From Azospirillum sp. TSA2s (GTDB taxonomy: Bacteria > Pseudomonadota > Alphaproteobacteria > Azospirillales > Azospirillaceae): a stretch of 64,000 bases of DNA. Under the pieces are notes generated by a model. That model ran no database searches and had not been told where the DNA came from. It was given only the letters and a program-made list of their open reading frames with translations. This document shows, in pieces, positions 24,734-33,646 of this stretch (position 1 is the stretch's first letter; the number at the start of each line of letters is the position of its first letter). The stretch covers positions 248,001 to 312,000 of the forward strand of contig NZ_CP039651.1 of assembly GCF_004923315.1 (NCBI RefSeq), written 5' to 3'. Made by a program: the position numbers and the translations under genes.

Positions 24734-26094
24734 GTGGACGTGACGACCGCGCCTGAAACCCTTCCCAGCAATCCTGACGAACTGCGTGCCCTGCTGCTGG
24801 CCGAACGGCTCCGGCATGCCGCGGAGTTGACGGCGACCCGCTCCTCGGCCGAGGAGGAGATCGCCCGGTTGCGCCAGATCATCCGGGAATTGCAGCGCCA
24901 TCGCTTCGGCCGCCGGGCCGAGCGCCTTGATCCGGACCAACTCGCCTTGGCCTTGGAGGACCTGGAGCAGACGCTGGCCGCCAAAGAGGCCGAGCCCACC
25001 GGCTGTGCTGCAGCCAGGCCGGCCCCTCCGCCGCCACGGCGGCGGGTGAACCGCGGCAACCTGCCGGGCGATCTGCCGCGCGAAGAGATCCTCATCGATG
25101 TCGCCGACAAGACCTGCCCGTGTTGCGGCGGCACGCTGCATCCCATCGGCGAGGATGTCTCGCAGCGTCTCGACCTCGTCCCGGCCCGCTTCCGGGTGCT
25201 GGTGACCCGCCGGCCGAAATACGCCTGCCGCCAGTGCGAGGAGGGCGTCGTGCAGGTCGCGGCGCCGGCGCGCATCGTGGACGCCGGCATCCCCACCGAG
25301 GCGCTGATTGCCCACGTGCTGGTGTCCAAGTACGCCGATCACCTGCCGCTCTACCGCCAAGCCCAAATCTACGCGCGCCAGGGTGTCGATCTCGACCGCT
25401 CCACCCTGGCCGACTGGGTCGGACGGGCGGCGTGGTACCTGCGACCGCTGCATGAGCGGTTGCTGGCCAACCTGAAGGCGTCGGGCAAGCTGTTCGCCGA
25501 CGAAACGACGGCGCCGGTGCTCGACCCCGGACGGGGCAGCACGAAGACCGGCCAGCTCTGGGCCTACGCGCGCGACGATCGCCCCTGGAACGGACCGGAG
25601 CCGCCGGCGGTGGCCTACGTCTATGCTCCCGATCGCAAGGCGGAACGCCCCGTGATGCATCTGCAGGGGTTCACCGGCGTGCTCTAGGTCGACGGCTATG
25701 CCGGCTATCGCAAGCTGGCCGAGGGCGGAGCCGTGCACCTCGCGTTCTGCTGGGCGCACGTCCGCCGCGGCTTCTATGATCTCCAGACCGGCGGCTCGGC
25801 GCCGATCGCCAGCGAAGCCTTGCGGCGCATCGCCCAGCTGTACGCTGTGGAGGCGGAGATCCGTGGCCGTGACGCCGAGGCGCGCCGCCGGGAGCGCCAG
25901 GCCCGCTTGACGCCGCTGATTGCGGAACTGAAGACGTGGCTGGAAAAGCAACTGGCGACCGTGTCGCGCAAATCGACATTGGCCGAGGCGATCCGCTACG
26001 CGCTCAGCCGCTGGGAGGGGTTGACGCTGTTCCTCGACGACGGCCGGGTGGAGATCGACAGCAACAGCGTGGAGCGCAGCATCCGCCCTCTGGC
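24734..26094 (+). pseudogene. tnpC: IS66 transposase TnpC, N-terminal part, amber stop
   Basis: The DDE transposase of the element. Coiled-coil N-terminus (EEEIARLRQIIRELQRHRFG), zinc-ribbon (DKTCPCCGGTLHPIGEDVSQ, YACRQCEEGVVQV), helix-turn-helix (RQGVDLDRSTLADWVGRAAW) and the first catalytic Asp (LFADETTAPVLDPGRG). At 25685-25687 the frame is stopped by TAG inside VL*VDGYAGYRKLAEGG, where relatives have Gln; beyond it the frame is open to AFCWAHVRRGFYDL and SNSVERSIRPLA. At 26094 a serine-recombinase element splits the gene; the rest is at 28685-28904. Confidence 0.9.
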
Positions 26095-26122
26095 GATGAT
26101 GCGTTCATTATGCCCCTCTTCT

Positions 26123-28195
26123 TCAAGTGTCTGGAAACATTGAAAGTTGATCCTCGGAAGCGAGGCGACACGGTTCGCCTTTGCGTCCAACCGCGGCAAG
26201 AACCCGTTGCTCCCGAAGGTCGGAGACACGGATCTGATAGGGAGCGCCGGGCACGACCTGCTCAGCGACGATCAGCCCGGCATTGATGAGCCGGACAAGG
26301 CGGTGGCGCGAGATGCCGAGCGCCGCGGCGGCCTCGTACTGGGTCAACCATTCGCCATCCTTCTCGGCCGACCGGTAGGCCTGGATGCCATGGACCCGGC
26401 GCAACGAGCTGACACGGTGCCCGGTCCAGGATTTCCCCTGCCCGGTGCGCATGCCCATCCGGTTCAGCTGCGCGGCGATGTCCGCATCCGACCAGCGCGT
26501 CGCCATGCTGCGGATCACCGCCATCGCTTCCTCCGGCGTCCGGCAACCGTGCTCGCCGGATTTCGGTTTGGTGAGACGCAGTTGCGAGTGCTGGCCGCTC
26601 TGCCAGTGGATGGTGAGGATAACTTCGCGCGCCGCCTCGTCGACGTCGGCGATGATGTTGACGATGAGGGTTCGGAGCAGACGTTGGCGCGCCCTCGTGG
26701 TCACCGTCGGCGCGTTCCAAGCGGCCTGCAGATCATCGGCCAGTCCGGCGAAATCCGGAATGTCGGCCACTGGAACGGGAGCCGACTTGGACGCGACCCG
26801 CGCCTCGCAGGACTCGACACGCTGAAGCGCCGCTTCCCAGTTCTTTTCCAACTGCGCGGCAATCAGCCGGTTGTCGGGATCGCAGGCGGCGTAGCGCCGT
26901 TCCGCCAGTGACGCCTCATAGCGCGCCTTCTGAAGATCCAGCTCCGCCATCCGCCGTCGTTCGGTCTGGTGCTCCATATGCCTCCGCTCAGCTTCCAGCG
27001 CGGCCTCGATCGCCATCGGCTCGACGGCCCGCAGAAGTTCGCCGGCGACCGCCTCGTCCACCCGGGAACTTCCGAACCCAAGGCATCGTGGCAGCCCGAG
27101 CATCTGGTTCGGGCGATCGCAGCGATAGCCGGCTTGGCTCGGGCTGCCGCCACGGTAGGACACCGTCAGCCGCCGCCCGCACCGCGCACAGCTCAGGACG
27201 CCGACCAGCAAGGCGCGCCCGCCGCGCCCCGACTTCGCGCCGCCGACCCGGCCGTAGGCGTTGGCGGCGAGCAGCGTCTGGTTGCGCTCGAACTCGTCCC
27301 AGTCCACGTAGGCCTCGTGGTGATCCTTCAGCAGAACCTCCCACTCTTCAAGCGGCTTGCCGTGACCATAGCTCTTCCGCGCCCGCCCTTCGACGATTTC
27401 GGTGCGCTTCTCGCTCTTCCCGTAGACGTAAGCGCCGGCATAAAAAGGGTTCTTGAGCACACCGATGACGTTGCGGTAGCGGATCGGCGTCCAATCGAAG
27501 CTGATCAGTCTCTTGCCGTCAGACGGCCGCGGGAAGCAGACTCCTTCCGCTGCCAGCGACAGCAGGACCTGGCGCGCGCTGCCCAACTCGCGGAAGCGGG
27601 TGAAGACGAGGCGGATCACCTCCTGAACCCGCAGGTCCGGATCGAATCCCAGACCGATCTCCCGGTGCCATACATAGCCGATCGGCACACTGATGCGCAG
27701 TTCGCCCCGCCGCGCTTTGCTGCGAGCGGCATCGAGCATCCGGGTCCGCAGCACTCCCAACTCGAACTCGCTCATGCTGCCCTTCATGCCCAGCAACAGC
27801 CGATCGTTCGGTCGCCCCGGATCGTAGACGCCGTCGAGGTCGATCACTCTGGCCTCGACGAGCCCGCAGAGTTCGAGCAGGTGGTGCCAGTCCCGGCCGT
27901 TGCGGGCGAGTCGGGAGGCGTCGAGGCACAGCACGGCGCCAATCTCACCGGCATAGAGCGACGCCACCAGCCGCTCGAACCCGGGCCGCGCCATGGTACC
28001 GCTGGCGGAGCGCCCGAGATCGTCGTCGATCACCTCGACCCGGCGGAACCCACGGCGCTTGGCTGCGTCGACGAGTTCCTACTGCCGGCGTTTGCTCTCC
28101 AGGTTGGTCTGGACCTGCGCCGGGGAGGACTGGCGGACGTAGACCACGGCCTTGCGCTTGAGCACCGACGGCGGCAGGAGATCAGGGTTCGCCAT
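26123..28195 (-). pseudogene. Large serine recombinase with an amber stop near the N-terminus
   Basis: From ATG 28195 the reading gives 690 residues in the usual order: resolvase domain (KAVVYVRQSSPAQVQT with the catalytic Ser, then EVIDDDLGRSASG, FDASRLARNGRDWHHL-like LCLDASRLARNGRDW), recombinase domain (VPIGYVWHREIGLGFDPDLR, VLKNPFYAGAYVYGKSEKRT), zinc ribbon (LLVGVLSCARCGRRLTVSYR, YRCDRPNQMLGLPRCLGFGS), coiled coil and an excisionase-like C-terminus (TQYEAAAALGISRHRLVRLI). TAG at 28079-28081 interrupts it after ESKRRQ, so the catalytic Ser lies on the short piece and the rest on the long piece starting at 28033. It is probably inactive unless the amber codon is read through. Confidence 0.85.
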
Positions 28196-28367
28196 CGTCA
28201 CGCTCCCCGGTTCCGGCACCTGCAGCTTCCATCAGGAGAAGGGCCAATTGCACCACCGCCGCGGCGCGGTCGGCCGGGCTGATCGTCCGCAGGTTTGCGG
28301 TGTCGAAGGCCATGCTGAACTGGCGCCGGGTCCTGGCCCGTCGTGTTGTTGCTGACGGCATTTTCAT
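28182..28367 (-). CDS. Small protein of the serine-recombinase element
   Basis: 61 residues from ATG 28367, preceded by GGAGGAGCGAC, a strong ribosome-binding site. The sequence opens MKMPSATTRRARTRRQFSM, then a helical LRTISPADRAAAVVQLALLL and an acidic tail. The stop overlaps the recombinase start by 14 bases, so translation is coupled. Such short basic-helical proteins accompany recombinases of this type in related elements; a DNA-binding or directionality role is possible but unproven. Confidence 0.65.
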   Translation of the reverse strand: MKMPSATTRRARTRRQFSMAFDTANLRTISPADRAAAVVQLALLLMEAAGAGTGERDDGEP

Positions 28368-28599
28368 GTCGCTCCTCCGGGACGATGATCGCATCGCCTG
28401 GAGAGCTTCGCCTGAATCCCCCGTCGCTCAGCTGACGCTGAAGGTTGATGAGCGCTTCCACCGCGACCCGCGGCGTACCGAGTCCCATGTCGGCGCAGAT
28501 GACAGGGTCCAGCATCCATTCCGGCAACACCGTGATGATGCCGGGTGCCGCCTCGACGAAAACCAGATAGCCGATGGCGCGCGCCTCGCTCCACATCAC
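28198..28599 (-). CDS. Small protein of the serine-recombinase element, DUF5372-like
   Basis: 133 residues from ATG 28599, but family-like sequence starts upstream in the same frame (VHYRWHPLHGRRVRVM) with no ATG, so the true start may be the GTG at 28602 or one lost by mutation. The core (ARAIGYLVFVEAAPGIITVL, PEWMLDPVICADMGLGTPRV) looks like a small beta-rich DUF5372-type protein found beside transposon recombinases; the family assignment is from memory. The last ~55 codons overlap the next small gene in another frame, so the natural stop may have been lost. Confidence 0.5.
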   Translation of the reverse strand: MMWSEARAIGYLVFVEAAPGIITVLPEWMLDPVICADMGLGTPRVAVEALINLQRQLSDGGFRRSSPGDAIIVPEERHENAVSNNTTGQDPAPVQHGLRHRKPADDQPGRPRRGGGAIGPSPDGSCRCRNRGA

Positions 28600-28684
28600 C
28601 CGGACGCGACGGCCATGCAGCGGATGCCAGCGGTAATGGACGTCAACATCCTGCCCGGCATGGGCACAATGGACGGGCGATGGC

Positions 28685-28904
28685 TCTCACGCGCAAAAAT
28701 GCCCTGTTCGCCGGCAGCGACGGCGGCGGCGAACACTGGGCGACCATCGCGTCGCTGGTGGAAACCTGCAAGCTCAGCAGTGTCGATCCGCAAGCCTGGT
28801 TCGCCGATGTCCTGACCAAACTCGCCGCCGGGCATCCGATCACCAGGCTCGATGAACTGCTGCCATGGAGCTATGCTCGGCAGGCCGAAACCGCCGTGGC
28901 CTGA
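28685..28904 (+). pseudogene. tnpC: IS66 transposase TnpC, C-terminal part
   Basis: Continues the split tnpC: LTRKNALFAGSDGGGEHWA, then TIASLVETCKLSSVDPQAWF, ADVLTKLAAGHPITRLDELL and a stop 13 bases before the right IS66 end. This is the conserved IS66 C-terminal (DDE_Tnp_IS66_C) segment. It has no start of its own; the open frame extends left into the recombinase element, which is not part of the gene. Confidence 0.85.
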
Positions 28905-28917
28905 AAACACCGCTTAC

Positions 28918-29632
28918 CAACGATGAGGGGCAGGAGGAGGTCTTCGGCAGCATGCCGGCCGAGGCTGACCGCCAGGTGAAGCAGCTTCATCACGTCCTGC
29001 GCCGTCTGGGAGCGACGGCGACCACGCCGGTCACCATTCTTAGCGACGGCGCGGAAGGCCCCCGGTCCCTGGCCGTGGCGGCCAGTTCCGGCCCGGTGCG
29101 CCACGTCCTCGACTGGTTTCATCTGTCGATGCGGGTCCAGCATGTGGCGCAAGCGGTCAAGGGCTGGGCAGCGGCAGAGCCGGACGCCGCGGAGCGGACG
29201 GTGACCATAGCCGACGCCGTATCCCGCGTCCGCTGGCGGCTCTGGCATGGCCAGACCGAGCGGGCGCTCGGCCTGATCGGTGACACCCTGACCGACCTCG
29301 ACGTCCTGTTGGAAGCCGCCGACGACCGGCAGGCCCGGAAAGTGGCTACGCTGCTGCGCACCCTTGAAACCTACGTTGCCGGACAGGCCAACCTGATCAT
29401 TGACTATGCTGCCTCCCGAGGCCGGGGCGATCCCATCTCCACGGCGACGACCGAAAGCACGGTCCAGCGACTCCTGCACCGGCGCATGGGCGCCAATCAG
29501 CAGATGCGCTGGTCGCCGCGTGGCGCTCACCGCATGCTGAAGGTTCGCATCGCAGTGATGAACGGGACGTTCGCAGCGGATCACGCCGCCGCCGAGCCAT
29601 ACGCCCGCCGCCCCTTCCGCCCCGCGGCGTGA
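28918..29632 (+). pseudogene. ISKra4-family transposase, C-terminal part
   Basis: Continues the outer transposase after the IS66 insertion: DEGQEEVFGSMPAEADRQVK, TTPVTILSDGAEGPRSLAVA with a catalytic Asp, HVLDWFHLSMRVQHVAQAVK, LIIDYAASRGRGDPISTATT and ESTVQRLLHRRMGANQQMRW. The Asp, the DWFH motif and the terminal Glu fit the ISKra4 DDE core. It ends four bases before the right inverted repeat. Not expressed as a functional unit, because its N-terminus is 5 kb away and frameshifted. Confidence 0.85.
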
Positions 29633-29694
29633 AGGCCCCCAGGTTTGCGACGGTCTCAGCAGCGATTATGGAACATGGACAAATACAACCGGGC

Positions 29695-29886
29695 TCAGCG
29701 CCGGTCGCCATCCGCTCCCCGCCGCACTACCCACCACCCCAGCAACTCCCGCAGCCGTCGCGCCGCCGCCGCTGCCTCGCTTTCATGGCGTTCCAGGCGC
29801 GCCTTAGCGTCCGCCGCCGCCTCAGCAGCTCGCCGCGCCCGGTCCCGCACCGTCTGGAGCCGCTCATCGTCAGAGGAATCGTCCAT
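29695..29886 (-). CDS. Small charged helical protein, family unknown (copy B)
   Basis: 63 residues, almost entirely one Arg/Glu/Ala-rich amphipathic helix (MDDSSDDERLQTVRDRARRA, ARLERHESEAAAAARRLREL), ending LGWWVVRRGADGDRR and TGA. Copy A at 9523 has the same protein start to finish apart from its frameshifted tail, and the two DNAs stay similar for about 40 bases past the stop, to the edge of the ISKra4-like element. It lies 106 bases after the response-regulator gene in the same direction, so the two may be co-transcribed. Function unknown; a partner or target of that regulator is a reasonable guess. Confidence 0.65.
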   Translation of the reverse strand: MDDSSDDERLQTVRDRARRAAEAAADAKARLERHESEAAAAARRLRELLGWWVVRRGADGDRR

Positions 29887-29992
29887 GCCTCTGCAACAGG
29901 TCACACTATGCCCCGTTGCGCACCGCACCGTGGCCCCCGTGGTCCGTCGGCATGCCGCCGGGCGTGCCCGGTCGCAGGTGCCGATATCCCCC

Positions 29993-30370
29993 TCAGGAGG
30001 CCGACCCCGTCCGCCTGGACAGCAGGACGGTGATCACTGGGACCAGCGCGGATAAGGAATAAGGCTTGCGAAGGTCCATCAGCCGTCCCGGCTCCTCGTC
30101 CGGAATCTGCTCGCTGTAGCCGGTGGTGACGACTACCGGCAGGTCGGGGCGCCGCTGCCGGATGGTCCGGATCAACGCCTCGTCATCCATCCCTGGCATC
30201 CGCATGTCGGTGAGCAGGAGGTCAGCCGGATCGGCTGCGTCGGCCTCGATGGCAGCCAGTCCATTGTGCGTGACAGTGACCCGAAATCCCTCGGACTCCA
30301 GAATTTCGGCCACCACCATGGCAACCAGATTCTCGTCCTCAGCCAGCAGAACATGAGCGGAGTCGTGCAT
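29993..30370 (-). CDS. Single-domain response regulator, paralogue of 7269-7637
   Basis: 125 residues, one receiver domain. Acidic pair in HVLLAEDENLVAMVV, phosphoacceptor in LLLTDMRMPGMDD, Thr in VVVTTGYSEQ, Lys in MDLRKPYSLS. It matches the regulator at 7269-7637 along its whole length, including the C-terminal PxxxVLLS region. The motifs ADAADPADLLLTDMRMPGM and ADAVDPADILLTDMRMPKM show how close they are. Here the small helical gene follows directly, whereas at 7.3 kb a GGDEF gene lies between the two members. Confidence 0.9.
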   Translation of the reverse strand: MHDSAHVLLAEDENLVAMVVAEILESEGFRVTVTHNGLAAIEADAADPADLLLTDMRMPGMDDEALIRTIRQRRPDLPVVVTTGYSEQIPDEEPGRLMDLRKPYSLSALVPVITVLLSRRTGSAS

Positions 30371-30517
30371 CTGTCACCCGCATCACCCAGTTTATGACCG
30401 TTGCCTCCAACAAGATGACAACCTTTGGTCGGAAAAAAGATCGCTGGTCGTTCGTATCGAAGGCGTCGTCACAGCGGGCAATAGTGATGGTCGGGGCGGT
30501 GGTCGCCGTGAGGCCCT

Positions 30518-31037
30518 TTACCCGTCCCCAGCCAAACGAGCCTCATAGCGTCGGACCGTCTCCCGCATCTCTTCCAAGAGTTGGCGCTGCTCGTCGGTCG
30601 CCACTCGCATGCGTTCAGCCTCAGCGCGTGCTTGCTCTGCATAGAGCCGAACGTCCTCGGCGAAGCGGCGAGCCGCCTCACGAAGCTCTCGCGCCTGCTC
30701 CGCTTCCCGGCGCACCTCTTCCGCCACCCGCCTGGTTTTCTCGAGGGACCGGCGCTCATCCTCGTCCTCGATGCGCTACTCTTCGGCTTCCCGCCGCTGC
30801 GTCTCGCCGGTGATCCGCCCCTCTTCGGCGATGAGGCGCGTGCCCTCCGCCTCGATATGGCGCTGGAACACCGCGTTGCGGCCTTCTTCGGCGTCTTCAC
30901 GCTTTCTTTCGGCCTCGTCACGGCTCGCTTCGGCCTTGCCTCGCCGCGCCTCGCTGCGCCTCGCTGCGCCGCCGCCAGTCTTCAGCATCGGCGCGCTGCT
31001 CTTCAGTGCCGTTCACAGGGAGGTGCGTCTGGGTCAT
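30518..31037 (-). pseudogene. Coiled-coil protein gene with frameshift and amber stop
   Basis: Reading from ATG 31037: MTQTHLPVNGTEEQRADAED and WRRRSEAQRGAA, a shift within the repetitive GCGAGGCGC tract near 30955, then RGKAEASRDEAERKREDAEE and LIAEEGRITGETQRREAEE, an in-frame TAG at 30776-30778, then RIEDEDERRSLEKTRRVAEE and a long heptad-type helix to LRRYEARLAGDG-like TVRRYEARLAGDG. The restored product would be a ~170-residue, highly charged coiled coil. The family is unknown. The region 31038-31377 upstream holds no gene I can support, though a frame there (from 31214) runs into this one. Confidence 0.6.
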
Positions 31038-31377
31038 GGGCTTCCCCTTCATCCAGCGTCGAGACGCATTGGCTGTTTCATCGGCGGAACGCAGGCAGAC
31101 ACGAGGCAGGTCCAGGAGTTGCTGCCTTTGCTTCAGCACCTCGCGAACGCTTGCCCGCAAAGCCTCGACCCGCTCCAGGACATCTATTCCACCCCCAACA
31201 CGCAGTTCTAACAACCTGCCTCAACAGCGTAGGTGCAGAGCGGGGACCGACTCTCTGAAATGTGATAGGCGTGGTGGCAGATGACGCTGCCGCGTGGAGG
31301 TAAAACAGGGGCCGGGCGTTATAATAAGCCGGCCCTGCGGGATTGCGGAACACACGTTTTGACCGTGTTCCCACATT

Positions 31378-31411
31378 CCGGACAATCTGCGCACTTTCGT
31401 GTAGTGACCCC
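31378..31411. repeat. 34-base repeat, second copy, at a gene-truncation point
   Basis: Identical over 34 bases to 12886-12919 and in the same orientation, with looser similarity for about 14 bases further left. In both places the sequence to the right is a gene cut mid-frame. It is read as the terminus of a mobile element of unknown family. Confidence 0.6.
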
Positions 31412-32749
31412 CTGGGGCGCACCCACCGCTCCGATCAAGCGCAGGCCCCGGAATACATCTTGGTCACGACCAATCTTCGCGGCCAACTGCGGTTTATTAC
31501 GTCCATCGCCCGCCGGCTGGGGGCGCTTGGCGCTCTCACGAAGGGGCAGCGCGACACCGGCAGCCAAGGGCTGATGTCGGAGCGGGACAATCTGGAAGGC
31601 GAGTACGGCACGGCGGCAATCAATCAGATCATCCTCGAACTGCACATTGGAAGCTCGGTTGCCGGGCTCACCATGGCTGAGTTTGAGCGCAAGCTGGGGC
31701 TCCGCCTGACCGATAAGGAAGGGAACCTCACTCGCAACAGCTTCCCTCCGGTGCGTCAATTCCTCAACCGCCTGTTGGCGTTGAAGGTGGCCGACCAGAA
31801 CGCGCTCTTTGATGAGTTCCAAGATCGCCTTGATGAGCAAGTTCAGGCCGCGATTGATGCCGGGGTCTATAACCAGGGCGTCGAGGAATACCGGGCAGAT
31901 CGCATCGAAGTGGTGAGCCCGCCGCGGACCGTGTACGTCGAGCCGTCGTCCAAGGCGGAAACCTACTACGTTCACCTCCGGGCATGGCACCGCCGCACGC
32001 CCCGTTCCTTCCATGCCGTTGCCGACGGACGGATGGGTGGCAAGAAGCGGGAGGTTACCGGCTTTGTCCGCGAGATCGCCACGGGGGCGGTGTTCGCGGT
32101 CGCCACGGCCCGCGCCCGGACGGACGACGCAGGGAGCGTGATCGCACAAGTCCGGCTTATCGGCCCCTACTCGGAACGCTTCGAGGAAGCCCGTAATCTG
32201 TCATCCGCTAAGGCCTTCGCCATCCTGTCCAGCAGCGAGGCCGAAACCCTGTGGCTTGAACAGGCGAGGGCGACGAAGGAACTGCAAGGCTACGATCTGA
32301 ACCTCATTTGCGGCGTTCTGCTCCCTGTCTGGGACCGCCTGGATGCCGGGGGCCGGGTCTTCCGCGTGATCGATGAAACGGGCGCTCAGTACCTTGGTCG
32401 CCTGATCCATCCCGGACGCGTGCGTTCCACCCTGGCGAAGCTGGGCGCCGATCTGAATACGGCCTGGACCCCGGAAGAGGCCATTGACGCGGTTCTTACC
32501 GATGTGCGGCTGGATCTGGTGAACGGGTGGAAGCTCAAGCGCGCCCGCGTCAACGGCGAGTATCGGATCGAGGTCGTCGGGTTCCAGCCGTCGGATATCA
32601 AGCGTCTGGCCGACCTTGGCTGCCGGCGCGAAATTGTCCAGTACGCGACGCGCTTTTTCGTCCCGACCGCCGATGCGTCGGTGATGACCGCGCTTCTCCG
32701 CGTAGCGCCGGTGGCTGAGGACGACGCCGACGCAGCGGAAGCGGCCTAA
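31412..32749 (+). pseudogene. Strawberry-notch-type helicase, C-terminal part only
   Basis: Homology starts near APEYILVTTNLRGQLRFITS and continues IARRLGALGALTKGQRDTGS, GLTMAEFERKLGLRLTDKEG, FNRLLALKVADQ-like FLNRLLALKVADQNALFDEF and GVEEYRADRIEVVSPPRTVY, the C-terminal region of bacterial Strawberry-notch-like proteins, which often join a DNA methyltransferase and a DEAD-type helicase in plasmids and phages. Such proteins run to well over 1000 residues; here only about 435 remain, and the upstream break is the 34-base repeat. The frame is otherwise intact to the stop. The assignment rests on remembered family sequence. Confidence 0.65.
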
Positions 32750-32758
32750 GTCGGGAAA

Positions 32759-32788
32759 GGAACCTGTCCGGCACTTCGGGCAGGTTCC
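32759..32788. terminator. Hairpin after the notch-type helicase
   Basis: GGAACCTGTCC pairs with GGGCAGGTTCC (10 of 11 Watson-Crick plus one G-U) around an 8-base loop, nine bases after the stop codon. There is no T-tract, so this may be an attenuating or protective hairpin rather than an intrinsic terminator. Confidence 0.35.
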
Positions 32789-32950
32789 GCCGGCTCCCCG
32801 AAGGAGCAGGGGAGGGAATCAACTCGCCCCCTCTCCGCCACCCCCGTCCCTCGAATGTCGCGGTCGAACGCCAGTGCGGCGGGAAGGCGAGGCGGGCAGG
32901 GGAGCCGGCCAGGATCGGACCCCGACCCTGGATAGGAATGGATACGAAAC

Positions 32951-33646
32951 ATGGCGACGAACTACGGCCTGGGGCAGGCCAGCGGGCCTGAGCTACGAGC
33001 CCTGCGCAAGGCACTTGGGATTGAATCCCAGCTTGGCATGGCGGCGCTGTTGCACTTTCTGGGCGGCACACCGGTAGCGCGGTCCACGATCAGCCGTCAG
33101 GAGAGGCTTGCTGCCGCGTCATCGACAGAGCTGGTCGCGTTCCTACGCTTCCTCGCCCTGGTCAGGCCCAAGCCTCCGGCAGAGGGGGTGAGGTCAACCG
33201 AGCCGCCGCTTCCAACTCTCGACGGCTTCCTCGAATGCCGGCTGGGGGCCTCCCGGTCGGACACCGACGCCGGAACCATCGAACAGGCCGCAGCGGACTG
33301 GCGCGAACTCCTGCTGTCGCATCTGCGCTTGGGACGGGCTCTGCAGGTGGAGTTGCTGGATGGGCAGGAAGACCACGAGTTCATCGTGCGGCTCATCCAG
33401 GCCGCGCCCGGCGTCGCGGCACAACACCTTCTCCGGCTGGGGTACGGGCCGGAACCGTCATCACACCCGAGGTTCAACCATGCTCACGAGCAACTTGATC
33501 TGTCCTCAGTGCCGGCGTCCGTACAAGACGGAGGACGGATTGCGCCGGCACCTGGAGGAGCGGCACCGGGCTCTGGTGCTGGACGAGGACATCCCCGAGA
33601 TCACCGGCCGCAGCTTCATCTTCGAGGATCAGATCTACGATGTTGA
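32951..33646 (+). CDS. Possible Xre-like DNA-binding protein
   Basis: 231 residues. The first 65 look like an expanded helix-turn-helix of the Xre type: ASGPELRALRKALGIESQLG, MAALLHFLGGTPVARSTISR, then helix STELVAFLRFLAL. A middle region (QAAADWRELLLSHLRLGRAL, LLDGQEDHEFIVRLIQAAPG) is helical. The last ~55 codons overlap the zinc-finger gene in another frame and are low-complexity, so the natural end is probably near 33480 and a small indel may have removed the stop. No family name is offered. First gene of a four-gene series ending at the 34.9-kb terminator. Confidence 0.55.
   Translation: MATNYGLGQASGPELRALRKALGIESQLGMAALLHFLGGTPVARSTISRQERLAAASSTELVAFLRFLALVRPKPPAEGVRSTEPPLPTLDGFLECRLGASRSDTDAGTIEQAAADWRELLLSHLRLGRALQVELLDGQEDHEFIVRLIQAAPGVAAQHLLRLGYGPEPSSHPRFNHAHEQLDLSSVPASVQDGGRIAPAPGGAAPGSGAGRGHPRDHRPQLHLRGSDLRC

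Larger units (their letters stand above)
26095..28684. mobile_element. Serine-recombinase element, about 2.6 kb, inserted in tnpC
   Basis: Removing 26095-28684 joins the halves of tnpC exactly as RPLALTRKNALF, leaving a shared GGC at both junctions (26092-26094 and 28682-28684), the kind of 2-3 base core used by serine recombinases. The ends carry imperfect inverted repeats: CGTTCATTATGCCC reading in from the left, CGTCCATTGTGCCC from the right (12 of 14). It carries a large serine recombinase and two small genes on the minus strand. Confidence 0.75.
23834..28917. mobile_element. IS66-family element (tnpA-tnpB-tnpC), itself interrupted
   Basis: Starts GTAAGCGGTGTT at 23834 and ends with the inverse at 28917, a perfect 12-bp inverted repeat followed by a related CTGGCC/TCAGGCC; GTAAGCG ends are the hallmark of IS66. 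The 8-mers outside are CGACGATG and CAACGATG, a target duplication with one change. Genes tnpA, tnpB and tnpC are in the standard order. tnpC carries an amber stop and is split by a 2.6-kb serine-recombinase element. Confidence 0.93.
23100..29660. mobile_element. ISKra4-like element containing two nested insertions
   Basis: The outer element has 25-bp perfect inverted ends, 23100-23124 and 29636-29660 (GCTGAGACCGTCGCAAACCT inward). Its transposase gene is split: N-terminal part before 23834, C-terminal part after 28917. Removing the IS66-like insertion and one copy of its 8-base target duplication joins the halves in frame as ARAADDEGQEEVFGSM. Without the insertions the element would be about 1.5 kb. 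It separates the ABC ATPase from the small-protein/response-regulator pair at 29.7-30.4 kb. Confidence 0.9.

Noticed and set aside
12886..31411. The two 34-base repeats as ends of one composite element spanning 12.9-31.4 kb
   Set aside because: They are in the same orientation, with unrelated sequence to the left of each, and the interior includes intact unrelated operons and other elements.
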